In this document: piece after piece, positions 1 to 8,083 of the stretch
Layout: the number at the start of each line of letters is the position of its first letter
Position numbering within the stretch: position 1 is the first letter of the stretch
From: Actinomycetes bacterium
GTDB lineage: Bacteria; Actinomycetota; Actinomycetes; Actinomycetales; Microbacteriaceae
Reading direction: 5' to 3'
DNA: 13,963 nucleotides
NCBI GenBank assembly: GCA_023457615.1
Contig: JAEWKY010000186.1
Span: forward strand, 1 to 13,963
Position numbers and translations under genes: made by a program
The notes under the pieces: model-generated
The model's database searches: none
What the model saw: only the letters and a program-made list of their open reading frames with translations
What the model was told of the DNA's origin: nothing

Positions 1-2
1 CG

Positions 3-86
3 GGCGATCCCGGTGCGGCTGGGGCGGCGACCCCGGCGCGGACCGTGCCTCCCCCTTCCGACGAACGACAGCGAGCAGACCTGTGA
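3..86 (+). CDS. possible C-terminal tail of an upstream gene (partial)
   Basis: Reading frame 3 is open from the left edge to a TGA at 84-86 and encodes about 27 residues rich in Ala, Pro and charged residues. Its stop overlaps the GTG start of the next gene (GTGA at 83-86), the same 4-base coupling seen at other junctions here. By analogy with bxlEFGA-like operons the upstream gene would be the sugar-binding lipoprotein, but this tail shows no family signature. All three + frames are open over this GC-rich stretch, so it could equally be a spacer. A short GGGG/CCCC pair around a 6-base loop lies near 20-33 and would suit a hairpin between a binding-protein gene and its permeases. Confidence 0.3.
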   Translation, partial: GDPGAAGAATPARTVPPPSDERQRADL

Positions 87-979
87 ATCCCACCCTCCGC
101 CGGCGACTCGAGATCGCCCTCTTCACCGGCCCGGCCCTCCTCGTGTTCCTCGGCTTCGTGATCCTTCCGGTCGTGCTCGCGACGTTCTACAGCCTCTACA
201 ACTGGAACGGCCTCGGACCGCTCGAGCGCTTCATCGGCTTCGACAACTACGCACGCGCGCTGCGCGACCCCAACTTCCTCCGCGCGATCGGCAACAACTT
301 CACGATCGTGGGACTCTCGCTCCTCATCCAGGGGCCGCTCGCGATCGCCGTCGCGCTCCTGCTCAACCGCCGCCTGCGCGGACGCTCCGTCTTCCGGGCG
401 CTCATCTTCGTCCCGTACGTGCTCGCCGAGGTGATCGCGGGTCTGTCCTGGAAGCTCCTCCTCTCCCCGCGCGGCGGCGTGAACGCCCTGCTCGAGAACA
501 TCGGCCTCGGCGAGCTCGCCCAGCCCTGGCTCGCCAACCCCGACATCGCGCTCGGCGTGATGTTCGTGATCCTCACCTGGAAGTACCTCGGCTTCGCCAT
601 CCTGCTCATGCTCGCCGGGCTCCAGGGCGTGCCGCAGGAGCTGCAGGAGGCGGCCGCGATCGACGGGGCGAACTGGTGGCAGACGCAGTGGCGGATCACG
701 CTCCCCCTGCTCGCGCCGACGATCCGCATCTGGGCGTTCCTGTCGATCATCGGCTCGCTGCAGCTCTTCGACATGGTGTGGGTCACGACGAAGGGCGGCC
801 CGGTCGGGGCGACCAACACGATGGCGGTGTACATGCTCCAGAACGGGCAGGGTGCTCCCGGCTACGGCAGCGCGATCGCCGTGATCCTGTTCGTCATCTC
901 GCTCATCGTCGCGCTGGTCTTCCAGCGCACGATCATGCGCCGCGACCTCGCGGGCGCGCTGACCGACGGGGGCCGCTGA
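83..979 (+). CDS. CUT1 sugar ABC transporter permease (MalF/BxlF type)
   Basis: This is an inner-membrane permease of 298 aa that forms half of the channel of a carbohydrate ABC importer. The protein opens with a short basic N-terminus and a first membrane helix at about residues 11-35. Five or so further hydrophobic segments follow. The permease loop motif that contacts the ATPase is clear at residues 186-212 (EL.EAAAIDGA......ITLPLLAP). The length is usual for the MalF-like sugar family. The GTG start gives a compact N-terminus and overlaps an upstream TGA; the ribosome site is weak, which fits translational coupling. The second permease follows after one base, then a GH3 enzyme, so the likely cargo is xylo-oligosaccharides. 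Cargo is inferred from context. No ATPase is encoded nearby. Confidence 0.93.
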   Translation: MNPTLRRRLEIALFTGPALLVFLGFVILPVVLATFYSLYNWNGLGPLERFIGFDNYARALRDPNFLRAIGNNFTIVGLSLLIQGPLAIAVALLLNRRLRGRSVFRALIFVPYVLAEVIAGLSWKLLLSPRGGVNALLENIGLGELAQPWLANPDIALGVMFVILTWKYLGFAILLMLAGLQGVPQELQEAAAIDGANWWQTQWRITLPLLAPTIRIWAFLSIIGSLQLFDMVWVTTKGGPVGATNTMAVYMLQNGQGAPGYGSAIAVILFVISLIVALVFQRTIMRRDLAGALTDGGR

Positions 980-980
980 C

Positions 981-1844
981 ATGACCGCGCTGCAGAACGC
1001 CGTGACCCGCCGCCGCTTCGACTGGAGCCAGCCCTGGGTCTACCTCGTCGCCCTCGTCGCCGCGGGCGTCGCCGTCGGACCGGTCGCCTACGTGTGGGTG
1101 AACGGATTCCGCGGCACCGCCGACATCAACGCCGACCCGGGCGGCTGGCCGAACCCGTGGACCGTCGACAACTACGTGCGCGTGCTCACCTCGGAGCGCT
1201 TCTGGGGATCGGTGTTCTCGTCGACCCTCATCGCGACGGCCACGACGCTCGGCGTCGTCGCGTTCGGCGTGATGGCCGCGTTCGCGATCGCACGCTACGA
1301 GTTCCGCGGTCGCGGCGCGCTCTACTCGCTCTTCGCCGCCGGGCTCATGTTCCCGGTGACGGTCGCGGCGCTGCCGCTCAGCATCCTGCTGCGCCAGCTC
1401 GAGCTGCACGGCACGTTCCTCGGCGTGATCATCCCGCAGGTCGGCTTCGCGCTCCCGACGACGATCATCATCCTCGTGCCGTTCCTGCGGGCGATCCCGC
1501 ACGAGCTCGAGGAGGCGGCGGCGATCGACGGCGCGAGCCGTGTGGGCTTCTTCTGGCGCATCCTGCTGCCGCTCTCGGTGCCCGGGCTCATCACCGTCGG
1601 CGTGCTCGCGTTCATCGGCAGCTGGAACGCCTATCTCCTGCCGCTGCTCATCCTCGGCGCCGGCGGCATGCCGCAGGACCTCTGGCCGCTCCCGCTCGGC
1701 ACCCAGCAGTTCTCGACCCAGTACTCCGCCGACACCGGCGCCGTGCTGGCCTACACCTCCCTGTCGATGCTCCCCGCTCTCGCGTTCTTCCTGTTCGCCG
1801 AGAAGCGCATCGTCGGCGGGCTCACCGGCGCCGTGAAGGGCTGA
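981..1844 (+). CDS. CUT1 sugar ABC transporter permease (MalG/BxlG type)
   Basis: This 287-aa protein is the partner permease of the preceding gene; the two would form the heterodimeric channel. A membrane helix at about residues 19-41 is followed by an extracytoplasmic loop (about 42-75) and further helices. The ATPase-docking loop is at residues 175-201 (ELEEAAAIDGASRVG then a ILLPLSVP ending). The ATG sits one base after the TGA of the first permease, so translation is coupled. The size and the position of the motif near the C-terminal third are standard for the MalG group. The downstream GH3 gene begins 9 bases after its stop. Together these suggest import of beta-linked xylo- or gluco-oligosaccharides, with energy from an unlinked shared ATPase (MsiK-like), as is common in actinobacteria. 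Confidence 0.93.
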   Translation: MTALQNAVTRRRFDWSQPWVYLVALVAAGVAVGPVAYVWVNGFRGTADINADPGGWPNPWTVDNYVRVLTSERFWGSVFSSTLIATATTLGVVAFGVMAAFAIARYEFRGRGALYSLFAAGLMFPVTVAALPLSILLRQLELHGTFLGVIIPQVGFALPTTIIILVPFLRAIPHELEEAAAIDGASRVGFFWRILLPLSVPGLITVGVLAFIGSWNAYLLPLLILGAGGMPQDLWPLPLGTQQFSTQYSADTGAVLAYTSLSMLPALAFFLFAEKRIVGGLTGAVKG

Positions 1845-1853
1845 TCCACCGCA

Positions 1854-4187
1854 ATGACCGACACCACCACCCGCCCCGCGACCGATGTCGAGGCCCTCCT
1901 CGCGCGCCTGACGCTCGAGGAGAAGGTCGCCCAGCTCTACGGAGTCTGGGTGGGCGCGAACGCCGACGGCGGCGACGTCGCCCCGAACCAGCACGAGCTG
2001 ACGGCCGACATCGACATGGACGAGATCGTGCCCCTCGGCCTCGGTCAGGTGACGCGCGCCTTCGGCACCGTGCCCGTCGATCCCGCGCTCGGCGCCCTGT
2101 CGCTCCTGCGCGTGCAGCAGCGGCTGACCGCCGAGAGCTCCGCCGGCATCCCGGCCGTCGCGCATGAGGAGTGCCTTGCGGGCTTCGCGGCCTGGGGAGC
2201 GACCGCGTACCCCGTGCCGCTCTCCTGGGGCGCGGCCTTCGCGCCCGAGCTCGTCGAGCGGATGGCGCAGCGCATCGGCGAGGACATGGCCTCGGTCGGC
2301 GTGCACCAGGGCCTCGCACCCGTGCTCGACGTCGTCCGCGACGCGCGCTGGGGCCGCGTCGAGGAGACGATCGGCGAGGACCCGTACCTCATCGGCTCGA
2401 TCGGCGCCGCCTACGTGCGCGGGCTCGAGTCGGCCGGCATCGTCGCGACCCTCAAGCACTTCGTCGGCTACTCGGCGTCGCGCACGGGACGCAACCTCGC
2501 GCCCGTGTCGATGGGACCGCGCGAGCGCGCCGACGTCATGCTCCAGCCGTTCGAGATGGTGCTGCGCGACGGCAGGCCGCGCTCGGTCATGAACGCCTAC
2601 ACCGACACCGACGGCGTCGCCTCGGCGGGCGACCGCGCGCTGCTCACCGACCTCCTCCGCGGCGAGCTCGGATTCGACGGCACGGTCGTCGCCGACTACT
2701 TCGCGGTCGCGTTCCTCCAGCTCCATCACCGCGTGGTCGGGTCGATCGGCGAGGCCGCGGCGCTCGCGCTCGAGGCCGGTATCGACGTCGAGCTGCCCAC
2801 GGTGCACGGGTACGGGCAGCCGCTGATCGACGAGGTGCGCCAGGGCCGCCTCGCCGAGGCGGTCGTCGACACGGCCCTCCGCCGCGTGCTCCGTCAGAAG
2901 GCCGAGCTCGGGCTGCTCGACGCCGCTTGGTCGGCGGTGCCGTCGGCGCTGGCCGGGAAGGACCTCTCCGATCCCGAGGCGCTCCGCGGCACCGTCGACC
3001 TCGACCCGCCGGTCAACCGCGCGATCGCCCGCGAGCTCGCCGAGGAGTCGGTGGTGCTGCTGCGCAACGACGGAATCCTGCCCCTCGCGGCACCGGCGCG
3101 CATCGCCGTCCTCGGTCCGACGGCGGACGACTTCGCGGCCGTGCTCGGCTGCTACTCGTTCCCGCTGCACGTCGGCGCCCACCACCCCGAGGTGCCGGTG
3201 GGCATCGAGATCCCGACCCTGCTCGACGCCGTGCGCGCCGAGTTCCCCGACGCGTCGGTGACGCACGTCGAGGGCACGACGATCTCGGGCGGCGAGACCG
3301 ACGGCATCGCGGCGGCCGTCGCGGCGGCGCGCGAGGCGGAGGTCGTCGTGCTCGCGCTCGGCGACCGCGCGGGCCTCTTCGGACGCGGCACGAGCGGGGA
3401 GGGCTGCGACGTCGAGTCGCTCGACCTGCCAGGGGCGCAGGCGGCGCTCCTCGACGCCGTGCTCGACGCCGGCACCCCGGTGATCGTGACGCTCCTCGCC
3501 GGGCGTCCGTACTTCCTCGGCCGCGCCGTCGAGGAGTCGGCGGCGATCGTGCAGACGTTCTTCCCCGGCGAGGAGGGCTGCGGCGCCATCGCCGGCGTGC
3601 TCGCCGGCCGGGTGAACCCGTCGGGGCGTCTGCCGGTCTCCGTGCCGGCCTCGCCCGGCGCGCAGCCGTCGACGTACCTCGCGTCGCCCCTCGCCCGCTC
3701 GACGGGGGTGTCGAGCGTCGAGGTCGGCGCCGCGTACCCGTTCGGCCACGGCCTGTCGTACACGACGTTCGACTGGTCGGATGCCGCGGCCGAGTCGGCC
3801 GTCATCGGCACCGACGGCACGGCGCGCCTCTCGGTCGCGATCCGCAACACGGGGTCGCGGGCCGGCGCCGAGGTCGTGCAGGTCTACCTCAACGACCCCG
3901 TCGCCTCGGTGGTGCGCCCCGTGCAGCGGCTCATCGGCTACCGCAAGATCGTGCTCCAGCCGGGCGAGACCGCGCGGCTGACCGTCGAGGTGCCCGCAGA
4001 CCTCTCCGCGTTCACCGGCATCCGGGGGGACCGGATCGTGGAGCCGGGCGAGCTCGTCGTCGGCTTCGGGCGCTCGAGCGACGACATCCCCCTCTCGGTG
4101 GCCGTCACGCTCGAGGGCGACGTGCGCGTCGTGGGCGCCGATCGCGCGTTCCACCCCGCGTGGAGCGAGGAGCGCGTCGCCGGATGA
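1854..4187 (+). CDS. GH3 beta-xylosidase / beta-glucosidase (BxlA-like), cytoplasmic
   Basis: This 777-aa glycoside hydrolase family 3 enzyme removes sugar units from the non-reducing end of imported beta-linked oligosaccharides. No signal peptide is present (it starts MTDTTTRP), so it acts in the cytoplasm. The barrel domain carries the WGR.EE..GEDPYL signature at 166-179, KHF at 201-203 and the nucleophile D281 in VVADYF. The second domain holds the GEGCDVESLDLPGAQ segment (E516, D519), a candidate acid/base region. YPFGHGLSYTTF at 628 onward leads into a C-terminal fibronectin-III-like domain (about 650-740; AGAEVVQVYL from 670). The layout and the ADYF nucleophile variant resemble actinobacterial BxlA-type enzymes. 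With permeases upstream, GH10 overlapping downstream and xylAB next door, xylosidase is the likelier activity. Sequence alone does not exclude beta-glucosidase. Confidence 0.93.
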   Translation: MTDTTTRPATDVEALLARLTLEEKVAQLYGVWVGANADGGDVAPNQHELTADIDMDEIVPLGLGQVTRAFGTVPVDPALGALSLLRVQQRLTAESSAGIPAVAHEECLAGFAAWGATAYPVPLSWGAAFAPELVERMAQRIGEDMASVGVHQGLAPVLDVVRDARWGRVEETIGEDPYLIGSIGAAYVRGLESAGIVATLKHFVGYSASRTGRNLAPVSMGPRERADVMLQPFEMVLRDGRPRSVMNAYTDTDGVASAGDRALLTDLLRGELGFDGTVVADYFAVAFLQLHHRVVGSIGEAAALALEAGIDVELPTVHGYGQPLIDEVRQGRLAEAVVDTALRRVLRQKAELGLLDAAWSAVPSALAGKDLSDPEALRGTVDLDPPVNRAIARELAEESVVLLRNDGILPLAAPARIAVLGPTADDFAAVLGCYSFPLHVGAHHPEVPVGIEIPTLLDAVRAEFPDASVTHVEGTTISGGETDGIAAAVAAAREAEVVVLALGDRAGLFGRGTSGEGCDVESLDLPGAQAALLDAVLDAGTPVIVTLLAGRPYFLGRAVEESAAIVQTFFPGEEGCGAIAGVLAGRVNPSGRLPVSVPASPGAQPSTYLASPLARSTGVSSVEVGAAYPFGHGLSYTTFDWSDAAAESAVIGTDGTARLSVAIRNTGSRAGAEVVQVYLNDPVASVVRPVQRLIGYRKIVLQPGETARLTVEVPADLSAFTGIRGDRIVEPGELVVGFGRSSDDIPLSVAVTLEGDVRVVGADRAFHPAWSEERVAG

Positions 4188-5368
4188 CGCCGGCGATCCC
4201 CGCGCACCGGGTCGCGACGAGGGTCGTCGACGTGGCGTCCGGGGGTGCTCCGCTCGCCGACGCGGAGGTGCGCGTCGAGCAGGTGCGTCACGCGTTCGGG
4301 TTCGGCAACATCGGCTTCGAGCTGCTCGACCACGCGAACGGGGTCGAGGGCGACGACGAGCTCGCCCGGCTGTGGCTCGAGGCGTTCGATCTCGCGATCC
4401 TGCCGTTCTACTGGGGCGACTTCGAGCCGACGGACGGGGCGCCCCGCACCGAGCGGCTGCGGCGGGCGGCGGAGTGGTTCGCGGCTCGGGACGTGCGCCT
4501 CAAGGGGCATCCGCTCGTCTGGCACACGATCGCACCCGAGTGGCTGAGGGGGCGTCCGCTCGACGAGGTCGCCGCCCGGGTGTCGGCGCGCGTGGCGCGG
4601 GAGGTCCGGGACTTCGCGGGTCTCGTCGACACGTGGGACCTCGTCAACGAAGCCGTCATCGCCCCGGTCTTCGACAACGGCGACAACGCGATCACGCCGC
4701 TCGCCGCCTCGCTCGGCGGAGCGGGGCTGATCCGCCTCGCCGCCGATGCGGCCCGGGATGCGAGCCCGGGAGTCGCGCTGCACGTGAACGACTTCGACCT
4801 CTCGCCCGCGTACGAGGAGCTCGTCGAGCGGGTGCTCGAGCTCGGGGTCCCGGTGGCCGGCATCGGGCTGCAGACGCACATGCACCAGGGCTACCGCGGC
4901 GAGGAGCGCGCGCTCGAGGTCGCCGACAGGTTCGCGCGGTTCGGGATCCCGCTGCACTTCACCGAGACGACGCTGCTCTCCGGCGACCTCATGCCCGCCG
5001 ACATCGTCGACCTCAACGACTACGTGCGCGACGACTGGCCCTCGACCCCCGAGGGCGAGGTGCGGCAGGCGGCGGAGCTCGAGGTGCACTACCGCACGCT
5101 CTTCGGGCATCCGGCCGTCGCCTCGATCACCTACTGGGGGCTGGCCGACCGCGGGGCGTGGCTCAACGCGCCCGCGGGTCTCGTCCGCCGCGATGGAACC
5201 CCCAAGCCCGGTTACTTCGTGCTGCGCGATCTCATCCGCCGCGAGTGGTGGACGCCGCCGGTGACGCGGCGCACCGACGCGGCGGGTCGGCTGACGGTGT
5301 CCGGGGTGAAGGGCCGGTACCGGCTCACCGCACCGGGCGTCGACCAGGTCGTCGAGCTCGAGGACTGA
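4184..5368 (+). CDS. GH10 endo-1,4-beta-xylanase-like protein, cytoplasmic, atypical clade
   Basis: This 394-aa protein belongs to glycoside hydrolase family 10, retaining enzymes that cut internal beta-1,4-xylosidic bonds. The catalytic pair is visible: acid/base E156 in WDLVNEA and nucleophile E261 in HFTETT. KGHPLVWH (107-114), GLQTH (Q230, H232) and YWG (from 317) complete the barrel signature. The first 35 or so residues look like a small beta-rich extension (VDVASGGAPLADAEVRVEQ), and the last 25 or so residues look similar. The canonical ENxMKW segment of secreted GH10 xylanases is not seen; instead the strand reads ILPFYWGDFEP (72-82). There is no signal peptide, so it probably trims short imported xylo-oligosaccharides. 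ATG 4184 overlaps the GH3 stop (ATGA), indicating coupled translation and fixing the start; the frame is open far upstream only as a shadow of GH3. Confidence 0.88.
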   Translation: MTPAIPAHRVATRVVDVASGGAPLADAEVRVEQVRHAFGFGNIGFELLDHANGVEGDDELARLWLEAFDLAILPFYWGDFEPTDGAPRTERLRRAAEWFAARDVRLKGHPLVWHTIAPEWLRGRPLDEVAARVSARVAREVRDFAGLVDTWDLVNEAVIAPVFDNGDNAITPLAASLGGAGLIRLAADAARDASPGVALHVNDFDLSPAYEELVERVLELGVPVAGIGLQTHMHQGYRGEERALEVADRFARFGIPLHFTETTLLSGDLMPADIVDLNDYVRDDWPSTPEGEVRQAAELEVHYRTLFGHPAVASITYWGLADRGAWLNAPAGLVRRDGTPKPGYFVLRDLIRREWWTPPVTRRTDAAGRLTVSGVKGRYRLTAPGVDQVVELED

Positions 5369-5369
5369 G

Positions 5370-5379
5370 AGCCGCGGCT
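5370..5379. repeat. 10-base palindrome at a convergent gene junction
   Basis: AGCCGCGGCT is a perfect palindrome filling most of the 9-base gap between the GH10 stop and the convergent xylB stop. It has no loop, so it is a poor terminator. No other terminator fits between these genes, so transcripts may run into each other. Confidence 0.4.
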
Positions 5380-6745
5380 ACAGGCGGGCGGTGTACTGCT
5401 CGAGGATGACCGGGCGGTGATCGGAGGCCGGCTCGGCCGCGAGGGGGACCGTCCACTCGGGGCGCTCGCCGCGCGCCACCCACGCCGCCTGCACCGCGCC
5501 GCCGCGCGCGACGTACTCGCCGGGCTCCGGCACGACGACGGGGACGTCGAAGACCTGCGCCGCGATCGCGGACACCGCGGGATTCTGGGCCGCGCCGCCG
5601 ACGAGCAGGATGCGTCGCGCCTCGACTCCGACCGCGCGCACCGCGTCGAGTCCCGCGGCGAGGCCGCAGAGCATCCCCTCGATCGCCGCCCGCGCGAGGT
5701 TCTCGCGCGTCGTGCTCGCGAGGGTGAGCGAGAAGAGCGTCGCGGTCGCGTCGGGGAGGTTCGGGGTGCGCTCCCCCTCGAACCACGGCTGCAGCACGAG
5801 ACCACCCGCTCCGGGCTCCGCGCGCAGGGCGAGGGCGCCGAGCTCGTCGTGGCTCACGCCGAGCACCCCGGCGATCGAGTCGAGCACGCGCGCGGCGTTG
5901 AGGGTCGCCACGAGGGGCAGGTAGACGCCGCTCGCATCGGCGAACCCGGCGACGGTGTCCGATCCGGCGGGAGACCCGGTCACCGCGAAGACGGTGCCCG
6001 ACGTGCCGATCGAGACGACGACATCCCCTTCGCGGGCGCCGAGGCCGAGTGCGGCGCCGGCGTTGTCGCCCGCACCGGGTCCGACGAGCTGGCCGCCCGG
6101 GAGCGTGCCGGCCGGCTCGCCGGGGCCGAGCACGCGCGGCAGGATCGCGTCGTGCCCGAGGGCGGCGACGAGCAGCTCGCGGTCGTAGTCGTTCGTGTGC
6201 GGGTTCCAGTACGACGTGCCCGACGCGTCGGAGCGGTCGGTCGTGAGCTCGCCGAGGTCGGGATTCTGCGGGCCGAAGCCGCGCAGGCGCCAGGTCAGCC
6301 AGTCATGGGGGAGCGCCACCGCCGCGACCCGGGCCGCGTTCTCGGGCTCGGCATCCCGCAGCCAGCGCAGCTTCGTCGCCGTGAAGCTCGCGACCGGACG
6401 CGAGCCCGTGCGCGCGACGATGTCGGGGAACTCGGCGGCGAGCTGCTCGGCGGCGTCCGCGGAGCGGGTGTCGTTCCAGAGCAGCGCGGGGCGGATGACC
6501 TCGCCCACCTCGTCGAGCACGACCATGCCGTGCTGCTGCCCGGCGATCGAGATGGCGGCGACGTCGTCGATCCCGCCGGCCGCCGCGATCGCCTCCTGCA
6601 GCGCCTCCCACCACGCCGCGGGGGAGACCTCGGTGCCCTCGGGATGCTTCGCGCGCCCCTCCCGCACCGTGGAGCCCGTCGCGGCATCCACGATCACGAC
6701 CTTGCAGCTCTGCGTCGACGAGTCGACTCCGGCGACCAACGTCAT
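5378..6745 (-). CDS. xylB: xylulokinase
   Basis: This 455-aa FGGY-family sugar kinase phosphorylates D-xylulose with ATP, giving xylulose 5-phosphate for the pentose phosphate pathway in the cytoplasm. The N-terminal phosphate-binding motif is GVDSSTQSCK (6-15). GQQHGM (69-74) and LLWNDTR (88-94) are xylulokinase-type substrate motifs. D227 in GAGDNAGAALGLG is the expected catalytic base, followed by the second phosphate motif SIGTSGTVF (245-253). GLVLQPWFEGERTP and a late ILLVGGAAQNP adenosine motif are also present. It is slightly shorter than the E. coli enzyme. The start is supported by GGAGG with 5 bases to ATG. It lies 89 bases downstream of xylA on the same strand, so the two probably share a transcript. 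The 3' end faces GH10 with a 9-base gap. Confidence 0.95.
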   Translation of the reverse strand: MTLVAGVDSSTQSCKVVIVDAATGSTVREGRAKHPEGTEVSPAAWWEALQEAIAAAGGIDDVAAISIAGQQHGMVVLDEVGEVIRPALLWNDTRSADAAEQLAAEFPDIVARTGSRPVASFTATKLRWLRDAEPENAARVAAVALPHDWLTWRLRGFGPQNPDLGELTTDRSDASGTSYWNPHTNDYDRELLVAALGHDAILPRVLGPGEPAGTLPGGQLVGPGAGDNAGAALGLGAREGDVVVSIGTSGTVFAVTGSPAGSDTVAGFADASGVYLPLVATLNAARVLDSIAGVLGVSHDELGALALRAEPGAGGLVLQPWFEGERTPNLPDATATLFSLTLASTTRENLARAAIEGMLCGLAAGLDAVRAVGVEARRILLVGGAAQNPAVSAIAAQVFDVPVVVPEPGEYVARGGAVQAAWVARGERPEWTVPLAAEPASDHRPVILEQYTARL

Positions 6746-6760
6746 CCTGTCCTCCGTGTC

Positions 6761-6824
6761 CTGAGGCGTCAGTTCTTGTCGCTCTGAGGCGCCGAAACCG
6801 ACGGGAATCGACGCCTCAGAACTG
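6761..6824 (-). repeat. competing inverted repeats between xylA and xylB
   Basis: In the xylA-xylB spacer, the segment 6810-6824 can pair in two exclusive ways. One is a 10-base match with CTGAGGCGTC at 6761-6770 (plus the 7-base CAGTTCT 6770-6776 with 6818-6824). The other is a 9-base match between TCTGAGGCG 6783-6791 and 6812-6820. On the xylAB message the distal arm ends 5 bases before the xylB GGAGG. No U-run follows, so it is not a classic terminator. It could stabilise the xylA 3' end or tune xylB translation; function is inferred. Confidence 0.5.
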
Positions 6825-6834
6825 GAGGGACGAG

Positions 6835-8025
6835 TTAGCGGGCACCCATGAGGTGCTCGGTCGCGAGCTGCTGCAGGCGCACGAAGCCGCCGCCCTTGCC
6901 GCCGAGGTAGGCGTCGGCGTCGAAGTCCTCGTAGGCCGAGCGGTCGGCGAGGAACTGCTCGTACGTCTCGCCCTCGTTCAGCGTCGGGGTGGCGAGCTCG
7001 GCGACCTTCGCGGCGGCGAGAGCCTCCTGCACCTCGGGGTCGGCGCGGAAGGCCGCAGCGCGCTCCTTGAGCAGCAGGTAGGTGCGCATGTTGGCCTTCG
7101 CCGACTCCCAGACGCCCGTCTCGTCCTCGGTGCGCGACGGCTTGTAGTCGAAGTGACGCGGGCCGTCGTAGGCGGGCACGCCACCGGGGCCGCCGTTCTC
7201 GAGCAGGTCGACGAGCGCGAACGAGTTGTGCAGGTCACCGTGGCCGAAGACCAGGTCCTGGTCGTACTTGATGCCGCGCTGGCCGTTGAGGTCGATGTGG
7301 AAGAGCTTCCCGTGGAACAGCGCCTGCGCGATGCCGGCCGCGAAGTTGAGGCCCGCCATCTGCTCGTGCCCGACCTCGGGGTTGAGGCCGACGAGCTCGG
7401 GGCGCTCGAGCGAGTCGATGAACGCGATCGCGTGGCCGAGCGTGGGCAGCAGGATGTCGCCGCGCGGCTCGTTGGGCTTGGGCTCGATCGCGAAGCGGAT
7501 GTCGTAGCCCTTGTCGACGACGTACTGGCCGAGCAGGTTGACGGCCTCGCGGTAGCGCTCGAGCGCCTGGCGGATGTCCTTCGCCGCGTCGTACTCGGCG
7601 CCCTCGCGGCCGCCCCACATGACGAACGTCTTCGCCCCGAGCTCGGCGCCGAGGTCGAGCTGGCGGAACACCTTGCGCAGCGCGAAGCGACGCACGTCGC
7701 GGTCGTTCGCGGTGAAGCCGCCGTCCTTGAAGACGGGCGCCGAGAACAGGTTGGTGGTGACCATCGGGATCTTCAGGCCCGTGGCCTCCAGCGCGCCCTT
7801 GAGGCGGTCGATCTCCTTCTGCCGGGCGGCGTCGTCGGAGCCGAACGGGAAGAGGTCGTCGTCGTGGAAGGTGAGGCCGTAGGCGCCGAGCTCGGCGAGC
7901 TTCTCGACGGCGTGCACCGTGTCGAGCGGCTTCCGGGTGGGGCCGCCGAACGGGTCCGTGCCGTTGTAGCCGATCGTCCAGAGGCCGAAGGTGAACTTGT
8001 CGGCGGGCGTGGGAGTGAGGGACAT
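6835..8025 (-). CDS. xylA: xylose isomerase
   Basis: This 396-aa cytoplasmic metalloenzyme interconverts D-xylose and D-xylulose. It is a short, actinobacterial (class I) type. Active-site residues fall at the textbook positions: H54 and D57 in TFHDDDLFPFG; E181 and K183 in IEPKPNEPRGD; E217 and H220 in LNPEVGHEQMAG; D245, D255 and D257 in HIDLNGQ..IKYDQD. The last metal ligand is D293 in HFDYKPSRTE; the shift from the usual 287 reflects a small insertion around GGPGGVPAYDG. The ATG at 8025 is preceded by GGAG with 5-base spacing; the open frame further upstream is a shadow of the divergent regulator. The stop is TAA, unusual in this GC-rich setting. xylB follows on the same strand, and a divergent LacI-type gene shares the upstream region with its palindromic operator candidate. 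Confidence 0.97.
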   Translation of the reverse strand: MSLTPTPADKFTFGLWTIGYNGTDPFGGPTRKPLDTVHAVEKLAELGAYGLTFHDDDLFPFGSDDAARQKEIDRLKGALEATGLKIPMVTTNLFSAPVFKDGGFTANDRDVRRFALRKVFRQLDLGAELGAKTFVMWGGREGAEYDAAKDIRQALERYREAVNLLGQYVVDKGYDIRFAIEPKPNEPRGDILLPTLGHAIAFIDSLERPELVGLNPEVGHEQMAGLNFAAGIAQALFHGKLFHIDLNGQRGIKYDQDLVFGHGDLHNSFALVDLLENGGPGGVPAYDGPRHFDYKPSRTEDETGVWESAKANMRTYLLLKERAAAFRADPEVQEALAAAKVAELATPTLNEGETYEQFLADRSAYEDFDADAYLGGKGGGFVRLQQLATEHLMGAR

Positions 8026-8058
8026 GCGAGCTCCGTTGATCTGAGACCGAGTGGTGGC

Positions 8059-8083
8059 GATATGTTGCGGGTTACAACATATC
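8059..8083. promoter_or_regulatory. probable operator, perfect 9+9 palindrome
   Basis: GATATGTTG (8059-8067), 7 bases, CAACATATC (8075-8083): both arms match perfectly. It begins 33 bases before the xylA start codon and covers the -35-like TTACAA of the regulator. Symmetry, AT-rich arms and position make it a transcription-factor site. The 7-base spacer without a central CG differs from the common LacI-family operator, so the binder could be the adjacent LacI-type protein or an unlinked xylose regulator such as a ROK-family XylR. Confidence 0.7.

Noticed and set aside
2687..2702. GH3 nucleophile context VADYF instead of the common SDW
   Set aside because: The Asp is present, and ADYF is a known variant in actinobacterial BxlA-like enzymes.
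933..4154. Very long open frame (about 1070 codons) on the minus strand opposite permease 2 and GH3
   Set aside because: Its product is a low-complexity Arg/Glu/Asp/Val/Gly mix with no family motif. It is the antisense shadow of clear GH3 and permease genes in GC-rich DNA.
2171..4183. Upstream extension of the GH10 frame through the GH3 gene
   Set aside because: The extension is an Arg/Ala-rich shadow; the ATGA overlap at 4184 and the family start at residue 1 set the real boundary.
5417..6787. Long + strand open frame opposite xylB
   Set aside because: Arg/Gly/Asp-rich shadow with no recognisable domain; xylB motifs are complete on the other strand.
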